Assembly: GCA_963210315.1 (NCBI GenBank)
Contig: OY723262.1
Coordinates: 682,001-746,000 of the forward strand
Origin: Rhynchopus euleeides
Lineage: Eukaryota; Euglenozoa; Diplonemea; Diplonemida; Diplonemidae
Length of the DNA stretch: 64,000 nt
Reading direction: 5' to 3'
The notes beneath the pieces were generated by a model. It searched no databases and was not told the origin of the DNA. It saw only the letters and a program-made list of their open reading frames with translations. This document shows positions 40,567-51,900 of the stretch, piece after piece. Every line of letters begins with the position of its first letter. Within the stretch, counting starts at the first letter, position 1. The position numbers and the translations under genes are program-made.

Positions 40567-43523
40567 TACACCACGGACTAGTCGGGCAGTGACGGGTGGG
40601 GTCGACTAGTCGGGACGACGGGTGAAAACTCGACAGGCGGCACCCGTCGACTCGACGGGTGGACCCGTCGAGTCGACGGGTGCCACCCGTCGGCACGACG
40701 GGTGAACCTGCTGAAACGACGGGTGTTCCAGCCATTTCCTGTTGATATGGGCCAATTTCCATTGAAAACTAGGGGAGTACCTTGCATGGCATCAGGTTAT
40801 TTTTCACGCCGAGCTATCTTCCCTGCACAGACCCACCCCCCATTACTTTCCATTTACAATTCCTAGTTGGTGAAGGGCCTCAAGTGCATGTGCGACGGCT
40901 GTTCTCGTGGATTTTCATTGTTCGAGGGATCTTGACTCTGACAAACTGTGTCAGTTTGACGGAGCAACCTACTTCATGAAGCTGATCACTTTTCTGCCAG
41001 GCAAATTTTCGCCCCAGCCCCCAACCCTTGCACAACCCACAAGGCAGTCTCCAAGATACCGTACCCTCATCATCACCCAGGCCAAGATACCCCAAGATAC
41101 CATCATCACCACCCAGGCCACCCAGACGAGCCACACCAATCAATGCCAGCGGCAAAGCGTACTGCAGCGCAGGCCCTCGCCAGCGCTGTGGACATGACGG
41201 TGTTTGTACGTGCTTGGATCAACACGTATGTTGTCGAGCGTGATGCTGATGGGTTGAGCCACATGGCCCTGAAGCAGCTTCTCGGCAAGCTGACGGATAC
41301 TACCATCAAGTCGACTGATCCCATCATCAGTCTTGCCCTGTACAAAAAGTATGAGAAGGTGGGGGGTGGGGTGATCAGCAAGTCGACCGCGAAGGATGGT
41401 CGCACGATGTACGCTGCCCGTGTCAATAGCGGGTCAGACATCGAGTTTGTCGGGTTGGGCCTCCGGAAGAGCAACGGGAAGGACCACCCGACAGGGCTCA
41501 AGGAGATGGCCGACGCCTGCCCCGCGGCACTGCAGCTATGGTGAAGCTGTACGAGGCGGAGAAGAAACAGGCACAGAAGACCCAGCAGAGCAGGCTGGCC
41601 GTAGGCATTTTCGACGGTGCCTTCGCAACACGGTTGGTGACAGTTGCCGATAAGCAGAAGGATGAGTACAGAACGTGGTTCACGTTCAACTTCCTGAAGC
41701 AAATCGCAAGAGTGCAGAGAGGGGTTTTCGAAAAGGCGAACGTGATGTTTCGGCTCGCCTGCTTAGGGTAGCAGGGGACCATCTTGAGCTGTGGTCGGCA
41801 TTTAGTAAGATGGGGTCATCTTCGCACAGGAGCGCGTTTTGTACCACACCACGAAATGACTGGTTGAAACAGCTCCACGCCTGCCACAGGGCTAGCATCC
41901 AGGAACTTCATGAAGCTGGGTTTGAGAGCCTGTACGCAGGGGTCACCCCCCCCTGCACGACATAAACGGGTTCATCGCAATACTCGCAGAGATCTTGCCT
42001 GATGGACCTGCCGTGCAGAAGGCTGTCCTTGGCAGCTCAACGTGTTCCAACATGACGGGAAACCAGGCCAGAGATGTTCTGAGTCGCTTACTCACCATTA
42101 CCAAGACGAAGGGGGTGCAGCATCTACTCTGTATTGCAATGGAAATGCTTGTGCATTTCCGCTACAACGACATCCCCATCAAGTACCACCAGGAGGGAAA
42201 GTGCGCGAAAGAGTTCATCTTCTCGCTCATCGCAATGCACATCCTTGTGTTTGTCCTGGAGTGGGTGTCACCTGGGAGAACATCCGAGGGGCGTGGTGTT
42301 ACATATATCCATTCGATGAGCCACTGGTTTGATCCAGAAGATGCACACCCCCTCGCCCTGAGTGACGAGGAACTGGAGAGGGGGAATGGCGTCCCCAAAC
42401 GCCATGCCCTGAGGGTGACATCGCAGCAGACCGCCGAACGGGACCTGCTGCTCTTCGAAATGCAGAGGACCAAAGGCAAGGGGTGCGGCCTGCTGGACCA
42501 ACCGAGCACCCCGACCCTCCTGAAGTTCGGCGCGATAAAGCTTTGCTGCTGTGTCACTGCGAGGAACGCTTGTTGGAAGGGAGCAACGGCAGCACTGCAG
42601 CGGAGACTCGAGTCCCTCAGCCTTGGATCTCACGTCACAAAAAGGGGGCGATGGGGCCAACAATTTCTGGGCGACCCGGAAAACACCACTCCAAAGGCAA
42701 CGCTGCTCGCATGCATCTGCAAGTCCAAATCCTGGGGCAACAGCGAGGATGTGCCAGAAGTGCCAGAACCAACACCATCCGGTACAGTGCCTGTGCAGCA
42801 GCATATCTGCATTGTGTGCTCCAAAGTTGTCCACACGAGAGAAGCACTGTTTGCGCATTATGATGCTGCACATCGGCCACAAAACAACGCGCCGTGTCAG
42901 ACCTGCACTGTCACATGCCAGGAGTGCGGCAAACGGGCAAAATCGAAGGGACTGAGCCTGCACTACCTCAGTCACCATTCGCGCGTGCTGACACAAAAGC
43001 GTTGCTGTGTTTGTTTCGAGCTCTTTAAAACCACTGTAAAGCGCGACGAGCACATGAGATCCGCGCACCCGTAAGTGAGGGGGGGGGGGGTGTTTGGCAG
43101 TTCAGGTACGTAGGTGATTTTGTTTGTCCTCGAGAGCGGAGTGACGTCGTGGGAGGGAGTTGTTTTACCAGGCCCCCTGCCCACCTGGATGGCTCACCCC
43201 CCTCCTGGTGGTCCACCGGTGGGCAGCCCCTTCACCAACTAGGAATTGTAAATGGAAAGTAATGGGGGGTGGGTCTGTGCAGGGAAGATAGCTCGGCGTG
43301 AAAAATAACCTGATGCCATGCAAGGTACTCCCCTAGTTTTCAATGGAAATTGGCCCATATCAACAGGAAATGGCTGGAACACCCGTCGTTTCAGCAGGTT
43401 CACCCGTCGTGCCGACGGGTGGCACCCGTCGACTCGACAGGTCCACCCGTCGAGTCGACGGGTGCCACCCGTCGTTTCACCCGTCGTCCCGACTAGTCGT
43501 CCGGGCGACTAGTCCGTGGTGTA
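40567..43523 (+). mobile_element. DNA transposon with ~300-bp terminal inverted repeats
   Basis: The left TIR (40,567-40,878) and right TIR (43,227-43,523) are near-perfect reverse complements, beginning TACACCACGGACTAGTCG. TGTG lies on both outer sides and may be a 4-bp target duplication, though the left flank is a TG repeat. The TIRs contain about eight copies of CGACGGGT in both orientations, forming sub-palindromes such as CCCGTCGAGTCGACGGG. The interior carries protein-coding sequence ending in three C2H2 fingers. The superfamily is not recognised. Confidence 0.85.
41143..43074 (+). CDS. Putative transposase-like protein with C-terminal C2H2 fingers, frame interrupted
   Basis: Coding sequence starts at ATG 41,143 (PAAKRTAAQALASAVDMTVF) and continues in different phases: to about 41,530, then 41,538-41,771, then to about 41,960, and finally 41,995-43,074 (359 codons). 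The phase changes fall near repeats or a C-run. They fit two or three frameshifts, or less likely small introns. The last part has HSMSHWFDPEDAHPLALSDE and ELERGNGVPKRHALRVTSQQ. Three C2H2 fingers follow: CIVCSKVV...H...H, CQECGKRAKSKGLSLHYLSH and CCVCFELFKTTVKRDEHMRS ending AHP. Its place between long TIRs suggests a transposase, with the fingers perhaps binding the repeated CGACGGGT sites. I could not identify a DDE/D triad or a known family. Confidence 0.6.
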
Positions 43524-44561
43524 TGTGGGGGGGGGGGGGAGTGGGGCAGAAAAAGATAGAAAGCGGTTGTTGTTCCACCGATGCCCAGAGGGGGGGGGGG
43601 GGCGGGAGGGGGGGACACGGTGGGATCTTGTAAATTTTACATGTATAACTACAAGTATATACCGTAAACGGAAAAAGGGTGGACCGTAAAAATGTTCCAA
43701 GTTCCCAAAAAAAGGCCAAACGTTCCATCTTTTTTACGGTCCACCATTTATTGGGACTGAATATGGAAAAGACAATGCGTTTTTCGCCCGCGGGCTGGTG
43801 GGTTGCGGGGCGCGGACTGCGGCCTCCACGCCGCAGACACCCACACGTAGGCCTCCCGACCTCCCAGCTTTGGACCCTCCCTCCACCACCGCAACCAACA
43901 CCAGCAAGAGAAGCAAGTCCTCCCTGCGTGTGGAAAAGGCACGATCACCACCACTCACCTCGAGACTCACCCACCACCACACCTCGAGAAGTGTAGTACC
44001 ATGCAAGGAGCATTCCGGTAGAAGTAAAAGTAGAACCTGCTGCACGAGCCCACAAAAGCAGCCACAGTACGGCAGGGCGCGCAGACAGAAGCTGAGACCA
44101 CCGGGCTCCCTCCAGATGTAAATTCGTGAATCAGTGCCCGGAAAATTAAGGGAAATCGTACTCCTTTAGTGTAGTACACCCTGCAGTAACTGTGGGAGAA
44201 CAGTTCCCGGACGATGGTGAGCGCACACTCTGTGCTGAGGCCCAGTCGTACGATTTCCTTGGTTCCTTCGCGACGAAGTCGCGAAGGAACTCGTAAAAAA
44301 ACCGCCAAGTCCACGATCCCAACCGTAAAATAGGTGGACCGTAAAAATGTTCCAAGTTCCGGAAAAATCCCATTTGTTCCATCTTTTTTACGGTCCACCT
44401 ATAGTACGGTTCACCTTTATTACGGTCCACAATATTTCCGTTTACGGTACATGTATTATACATGTATAATACTTGCATGTCAACTATTATACATGTATAA
44501 TACATGTATATGCCTGAAATATACATGTAAAATACATGTATATCAAGTAAAAATGTAAAAA

Positions 44562-44745
44562 AAGGTCCTGGGTAAGACGTTAAACTGCCTGGGGGGGCCG
44601 TCCCCGGACCATGACGGGTGCCTGCACCAGGAGTCTAGCACGGCCGTGGTCCAGGGCATGACCGAAAACTGCTTGGGTACCGAGGCTCCCCAGACCAGGA
44701 AGGGTGGAGACACCTGGAGTCTAAATAGTCACACCACGTCAGGCC
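44562..44745 (+). repeat. Second copy of the GGTAAGACGTTAAACTGCC repeat
   Basis: Plus-strand partner of 27,950-28,076, with the same start and GTCTAAATAGTCACAC end. It has an extra ~50 bp after CTGCC that includes CCGTCCCCGGACCATGACGG. Confidence 0.5.
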
Positions 44746-45137
44746 AGACCTTCGCATTGCACTCCGCGAAGACTGCCACACAGCCGCGGGGCAGGTGTGC
44801 AGCCTGTGGAAAACCTCGTACAGAAAAGGGTCGGCGACCGCCCGCCCCCAGTCTGAGAGGCATCAGCCGAATCTCGGTGGAGGCGGGCACAAAACAAAAG
44901 GGAGAGTCGTCACTGTGCATATCAGCACGGTCCCGCCCTCTGTGCCAGACCAACACACCACCAAAGGAAAAGAGGAAGAGGCGACGTAAGGCAATGCCTC
45001 CGTGCGGCCAGGAGAACACGAAATAGCGACCCCCTCAACGGGGAATGCTACGAGCACGGCCAAAAATCGTTCAAATCGTTCAAAATACAAGTATAATACT
45101 TGCATGTCAACTATTATACATGTATTTTTACTTGATA

Positions 45138-45443
45138 TACCTGGGACCCCCCGTGTTTAAGTCCCCCCCCTGGAGGCGATTTTCGGCCGGGGGGGACTTA
45201 AACACGGGGGGGGCGGACCTAAACACAGGGGGGGCTTAAACACGGGGGTGGCACAGTGGAGACCAAGAAGACCTCTTCCTCTGCTGTCGTAGGGGGGTAA
45301 TTCCGGTCCGGATGGACTTTTGGCACCCCACTTTTCGACTCAGGTTAGGTCCCCCTGTGTTTAAGTCCCCCCCCTGCCAGACCCCCAGGGGGGGACTTAA
45401 ACACGGGGGTAAGGGGGGGGGACTTATACACGGGGGGTCCCAG
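45138..45443. repeat. Palindromic insert with CCCCGTGTTTAAGTCCCCCC units
   Basis: The ends TACCTGGGACCCCCCGTGT are inverted at about 45,443. Between them the unit occurs several times in both orientations, forming two or more stems around a unique middle. It is probably a small inverted-repeat element inserted into the larger one. Confidence 0.6.
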
Positions 45444-45982
45444 GTACATGTATTTTACATGTATATTTCAGGCATTTACATGTATTTTACATGTATAATA
45501 CTTGTCATGCAAGTATTACCGTATACGTAAATATTTTGGAACGTAAATATTATGGAACGTAAATATTTTGGAACGCTGGTGGGTTGGCGTTCCAGATTTT
45601 TTTCGTTCCATAATATTTACAGGGCTTTCTGCGACTCGGGGACTTGGACCAGGTGATCGGACGGCGTACAGAGTCCCTGACGGGACCTACTCGTGCACTT
45701 TTCGCGCGATTCCTGACGCAAGCCGTCCTCACCACCGAGTCCCGAACTGGCCCTGTAAATATTTTGGAACGTAAATATTATGGAACGGACCGGCCAAAAA
45801 TGGGCCCGTTCCATAATATTTACGTTCCATAATATTTACGTATACGGTATACATGTAAAATACTTGCATGACAAGTAAAATACATGTATAATACTTGCAT
45901 GACAAGTAAAATACTTGCATGCAAGTAAAATACATGTATATACTTGTAGTTATACATGTAAAATTTACAAGATCCCACCGTG

Positions 45983-48090
45983 GAGGGGGGTTCCTGGTGA
46001 GAAACGCAAGTAGCTGGGAAACATCTCAATACGGGGGGAGGTTGCAAAACACAAGAACCTTGCTGGCGAAGGGAATGGTGGGGGGTGGGTAGTGAAATAG
46101 AAGTAGAAGGGAGCACAAGAATGATCACCCTTCCACCCTTCACTCGTTAGGGGGTGGGGATACTGTTGAACCCTGCTCTCGAGAGATGGCGGGGGAGGAG
46201 GGCCGACGAAAGCGCATGTGCTCTTCAGAACCGCAGAGCACTCCGAGCTATACGTGGTTGGGGGTTGGGAACGTAGTACCGCCCCCCAGCAGATGACGAG
46301 CGGGGTGGGTGACCATCATCTGCTGTCTCTGTGGTGAGGGAGATTTGCTCTGTGCCAGCGCCCCTCCCGCTCACTGGTGCCAGAGAGCTCTGCTCTGTGC
46401 GACACACCGGTGTCGTGTGGTGTGGGTGGGTAAGGGGGCTTCGATCTCCTGGCAGTTAAAGTTCAGCGTTTTTTCTCACAAAGATAGGAGAAAATCGCCA
46501 AAAGTTAAAAAAATCCCCTGCCATATTCGGAGCAAAGCCCCCATGTGCGATGGCCATGGTTTGGCAGTCGACAGCCGTCTGCAGGATCCATGAGCCAACA
46601 TTTGTGTGTGCGTGTGTTGAAGCCAATTATCAATCAGCACTGCTGTCAGCCGCAGTCCTGAGAATTGCGTCACTGGAAAGGTTACCCTTCCCTCCCACCC
46701 ACCCCCTCCGCCCCGATTCTTTCATCTTCACCGCTGGCAAAAGCCAGTAAATTCTAGCTGCCGATGTATATATTTTTGGATCAGCCCCGCCCCGAGCCCC
46801 CTCCCCTCCCCCCCGCATGCATTAATAGGTCTGCACCGCTAAGGGGAAGCTGGCCGGGGCACCCGCACAGGCCAGGCCAAACCCTCTCCCCACCCCCCCC
46901 ACCCCCCCCATTTCCTACCCACTCACCTCACCTAGCGCTTGTGGTTATACAGCTCCCAGAAGCACACAGCCCACGCGACATTACCCTGTGTGTGTTGGGT
47001 TCGCCCAGCGCCTTAATATATTCGTTTCGTTCGGACAAAGAGCCCTCCCGTGCTGGCCAATATATCGCCGTCGCACGGGACCGAGAGGTGTACCCCACCC
47101 CCGCCCTTAATTCACTCCTTCGGAGAGCGTGAGTGAAGGTGGGGGGACAGGGGGGTGGGGGGTGAGTCGCAAATTTGCTTGGGGGAAAATGCAGGGGATA
47201 GCGTAAGATGACAGTATGCCCTTCTAGATTTTTGAATGACGATTCGAAGCTGCTTCTTTGGCCTTGCCCCTGCGGCCAACATTTTCTGTGTGTTCCTCTA
47301 GAGCGGTGTGAGAAGGGGAGGCAGATGAAAAAACCGCTGTGCGGTTTGCGTGCACAGCGATCACAACAAGGGGTGTGGGATTTTCGGTGCGATCTTCTGG
47401 GGGAGAATGCTGCGAGACACGACTCGCCTTCCTGGACTGAGGGTTCCGTTGGAGGCTCCCCACAGACGGCAGTCCCGAGTCTATCGCGTCTCTCTGCAGC
47501 TGTTTCGTTACCACAGGGTGTATATCGTGTGGATGGAGTGGGGGGACCCTCTGCCCCGACGCTGAAAACGGTGCATTTCCTTAGCGAATGTCCTCCGATT
47601 TGTCGGGGACAATAAGCGCCGGATTATGCCGAAAGCTTATTCCACTAGTGAAGGGCTCCCTCCCTCACCCCCCCCCCCCCCTCACCCCGATGTATCTTAT
47701 ACGGGGGAGGCGCACTGCCACGGGACAGCAAGCCGGGCACCATACGCAAGTTAAAACTGCCACATGGATTTCCAGGTGAAGTTGCATAGCTTTGTGGCTT
47801 CTCTGAATCCGGCTTTTCACGGCTGTCCTATCAAAATGCTGGGAGGGGGGGCGGTTTTGGTTTGTTCTGCAAATATAGTCGCGACGCTCCCACCGCACCC
47901 ACCCCTAGCGCTCCGCCCGACTCGGGTCGGGTGGGGGCGTGGGTGTGGGGCGAGGCTTGCCAAAGAGAATCAAACAGATGAAGCAACAGATGAACGATTG
48001 AGGCAAGGCGTGTGGGAGGGGGAGGGCAATGCGGGCAGTGCCACACCAGGGAGCAAGACGGAAAAAAGAGAAGGCGGTGATTTGCTGTGG
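45983..48090. other. Gene-free spacer
   Basis: Only short frames of low-complexity character were seen. C-runs occur near 46,890-46,910 and 47,672-47,683. No RNA gene or repeat family was recognised. Confidence 0.5.
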
Positions 48091-48103
48091 TGTTGTAAAA
48101 CCA

Positions 48104-48962
48104 GGCCTGTCGCTAACTTTTCGATTTTGGAGATTTGGTGGGTTGACGCTCCTGTTTTGGGGGGGGATCAGGGGGGAAAACACTAGGGGTCAATTTTTCT
48201 CGCGCGCGCTTCGCGCGCGCTCGTGTTGTTGCCAAATTTTCCCATCGGTGGACCACTAGGTGGGCACGGTGTGAGGCGCTGGGTTCCTTCCGTGGTTCCT
48301 CTCCCGCTCGCGCCGTCGGGTGCCGGAGGAAACCAAAAAATGGCTTTCGGGACCATGATTTCGACGCTGCCCCCTGATATGTCACGGCCGTCAAAGCGCA
48401 AGGACTTGGTTACTAGACGGGCACGCGAGATGGGGGGTCTGGGGGGCAGGGCCCCCCAGCCGCCGGAGGCCACGGTAGTGAGCATCTGTTCATTGTGGGC
48501 GTACAGATTCTGTGTGAGTTGGCTGCGTCCTCCTGAGGCTACTGGAGTGGGTGGATTCCCTGACCTGATGGGAATCGAATGACTTGAGTACGAGACATAC
48601 GCCACAGGGGGGTCTGGGGGGCGGAGCCCCCAGCCGCCGGAGGCCACGGTAGTGAGCATCTGTTCCTGCAAAACCATACTCTCTTCGACGTCGACCCAGT
48701 GAAAGTGGGTTGACGCTTGGTCGACGCTTGGTGAGCGTCGACCCAGTGTAACCGGGCCAACGCTAGGTTAGCGTCGACCCAGTGTAATAAATGGGTTGAC
48801 GCTTGGTCCAGGCTTGAATGGCAACCCAGTTCCACTAGGTCGACGCTCCAAGCCTCGACCAAGCGTCAACCCAGTCCACTGGGTCGACGCTGGGTCGACG
48901 CTTTTTTATGGGGGGGGAAACCCAAAATCACTGGGTCGACGGTCGACGCTTAGCGACAGGCC
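48104..48962. mobile_element. TIR element family 1, copy 2, with exact 13-bp target duplication
   Basis: 859 bp with perfect ends GGCCTGTCGCTAA and TTAGCGACAGGCC. TGTTGTAAAACCA is repeated exactly on both sides (48,091-48,103 and 48,963-48,975). It is almost identical to 14,440-15,276. Differences include an extra hairpin-forming CGCGCGCTTCGCGCGCG and an extra CTGGGTCGACG. Hairpin modules lie at 48,434-48,485 and 48,611-48,663. The exact duplication and perfect ends mark it as the younger copy. Confidence 0.9.
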
Positions 48963-48975
48963 TGTTGTAAAACCA

Positions 48976-51900
48976 CGGGGGAAAAGGGGGGGGGGGGGGG
49001 GGGGCTGCTGGCCACACGCGCCAAAAGTTTGCAGCAACGGCAGCTTTATTAGGGTACCTGTGGCAAGATTGCAAGCCCTCAGAACCTGGATTCGGAACGA
49101 ACTGTCCCAACTGGCCAGGGGAGTCGGTAGTGTAACACTTCTTCACTCTTGGCAACGTGTCAGAACATGGCAAGCAGGTGTGGTGATCTGTCACGACATA
49201 ACTGCCATCATAAGATCATCACACCTGGTTCCTGCCGGTGCCACGACAACCGGGCTCGGGAGGGGGTGTGATCGGGTGCAACACAATTAACCTTCGCACC
49301 CCCCTCCCCTCCGCCATCCCCTCCCCGCGCTCGCTATGCACTATCGTCACAGACAAAAGGCCCGTGATACCTTTGTGTATTGCCTAAAGAAAAGGTGCTC
49401 ACCGAAAATCGTTCAAAGTGTGACGTGCATCACCAACAGCAGCTGCCAACACCCCCCGCGCGCAATAATTTGCTGTGATGACTGTGTCACCTTGGAGTGC
49501 CAGGGAGGGTGGGGTCCGCCCCCCAGATCAGGACTCTCGCATGGGACCTGCTCGCATGGGATGTTGCAGAATACACACCCACAATACTACAGCATGGTGT
49601 GACATCGTGTGACAGGGGACAGGTTCTCGTGTTGTGGGCCTTCAGGGGGACGCATCAGGATGCCGTCGGGCTAACCCAGCGTTAGAAAACCACGGTGTCA
49701 AAAGATAAGATTATGAGAGCCCCTCGTCATGGGTTGGCTGAGGTGTCTCATTGGTTAGAGAGAGAGAGAGCAGTGATTTTTCCTTTTGGTGTCGTGAATT
49801 CGGTATTTTGCACAAGAAAAAATATGGTGTAACCAACAATCCCCTATCCCCCATCCCCCCCCTACCCTACCACACAGCCAGAAAAATCAATGAGAGAGCC
49901 GGAGTTCCGCTCCGAGGGTCGCTTTTTTTTGGGAATGGATGGCTGTCAAAACGAGACTGGAGGGGTATCGCATTGAACTTTATTCACGCACCTGGTGCGT
50001 TTCTGCACTGCAAGAGAACCGAAAGGGGGCACAGCGAGAGGAGGAGAGGTGTTGGGGAGGGGGGAGGGGGGGGGGGGGCGAGGGGGTGTTGAGATTGAGA
50101 TTGAGGTTGAGATGCCATTCGCTACGCGGTGTAGAACCGTGCATTTCTTTCGTGCATTTTGTTTTCTGGGTGTCGGCAGTGCTCAAGCTGCTGAGGCTTG
50201 ATCTGTCCCAGATTGTATGGAGGAGAAAACGCCGAAGCTCACCCGGCACAGCGAAAGTTCATCTCATCATGCTCTCTCTCAGCACCCCCCCCCCCCACTC
50301 CCTTGAAAGAGGTGTCGCTGTTGCTCTTGCCAACGCGACGTGCTACATGCCATGGCGGAAGAGGTGCCCAGGCCGCGTGTTTTAGGGCATTCCGGGCATC
50401 GGATTGCACCCACACACACTCACGCGCGCAAACCCTTTATTTAGCTTCGTGGGAGGCTGCATCGAGAAGTCTCTGATGCTGCTCTGCACTGTCCCCACAC
50501 AGGCGAGATGTTGTGTCGGCAGAGATGAAGGGAGGCGGGAGAGGCGTTGTGGTGCATGAAATACCCACCATTGGTCCAACACATCCCTCCCCCCCCCTCC
50601 CCTTTTAGTGCGGCGGGGGAAGACTAAAAACAACACGCAATACAAATTAGAATCCGGGTCAGTTAACTTAGATCGCAGATTTCCCTAAAGAAACCCCTCG
50701 CACCCCCCCCCCGGCCTCGCTCTCTTCTTCACTATTGTAGCGGGCAACCAGGAAACGGCACCTGTCACGCAGCAGTTCGAGACCCCCTTGGCCTGTGGGA
50801 TAGACGCTGCCACCTACACCCCCCAAAATCTCCCAGGTGGGGGGGCGGCGGCGTGGCCGTCGCAACCATGCAGGCGGGAAGGGGGTCCAAACTGCGGGAG
50901 CGTGTGACAGGGCGATTGAGGCGGTCGGGTACCCGGACAGAAAACAGAAACAGTCCCCCAACAAGGTTAGGATGGGTTAGCATGGTTGGGAGAGGGGGGT
51001 GGTGGTGGTGGTGGTGGTGGTGGTGGCGGAGTAAACTGTTTGCTCTGATTGTGGCGCTTGCGCCGGCTGGGTGGGTGGCCTGACGCGCACTGCCAACAGT
51101 CGTTATTTTGCGTTTCACACCCGCGAGCACTGTGAGCTCGGCGTGAGCTAGCTAGGCTGCCGCACAGACTCGATCTATCCCGACGTCCTGACGTCCCTTC
51201 TCCTGCAGAGCGCCCCTTGCGCTACTTAAGCTGATGCGCAGTGGCCCGGCCGGTGTGTGGGGCAGCGGTCAACCACCATCACACCAGAAAGGGAACCACG
51301 CGGTGGAGGGGGTAGGGGTGGGCGGCTAGCTAGATCCCACCGGGCACGGTGGGCAAAAGAGAGAAAATAGAGAGATAGAAAGAAAGGCGACGCAAAAGAA
51401 ATTCAACAAAAAAACCAGAAAAAAGGACGGTGCAATATTCCCGACGGGGATGGGGAGAGAGAGAGAGAGAGAGATAACCTTGACGTGCAGCTCTGCAAAA
51501 GGCAAAGCCAATGGCAAAAAAAAACAAACAAAAAATGACATGCACCCCATGCCCACACAATAATCCAACCAATATCCTTCCCCCCCCCTCCCCACCCCCT
51601 GCAACGCCACCTGCTCTCTCTCGAGATCCAGCCCCTCTTCCCCCCGCTGCGTTTTATTTTCCACCATTTTCCACTGACAACTCAATTTTTCAAATCGAGA
51701 AAAACCAAGGTGCAGAGCGTCGATGTCCCTTCACCTGGAGAGGGGGGTATGGGGGGCGGGAGGGTGGGGGTGGGGGTTTAGGGGCTGGGTTCGATACGCT
51801 GCTTGCTCTAAGCATGGGATGTCATGGGGGCCCATCTCCCCTACAGGGGGTGGAGGAGGAGGGGGGGGGGGCATGGCCTTAGAACGATTTGAACGATTCT

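Larger units (their letters stand above)
43616..45982. mobile_element. TIR element of 2.37 kb filled with nested palindromes
   Basis: The ends are CACGGTGGGATCTTGTAAAT, continuing for about 45 bp, inverted at 45,982. Inside are two 68-bp hairpins (43,676-43,743 and 44,333-44,401, ends GGTGGACCGTAAAA). There is also a perfect stem GGTTCCTTCGCGAC near 44,260-44,291. Many ACATGTATAATAC-type A/T palindromes occur, as do GGAACGTAAATATT repeats around 45,540-45,840. The copy of the GGTAAGACGTTAAACTGCC repeat (44,562-44,745) and a G/C-rich palindromic insert (45,138-45,443) lie inside it. No credible coding frame or clear target duplication was seen. It looks like a nest of successive insertions. 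Confidence 0.65.

Noticed and set aside
50741-50870. Possible tRNA (CAGTTCGAGACC resembles a T-arm)
   Set aside because: No matching acceptor stem, D-arm or anticodon arm could be built.
51740-51830. Possible tRNA (GGGTTCGATACG)
   Set aside because: The upstream sequence is a G-run and cannot form the other arms.
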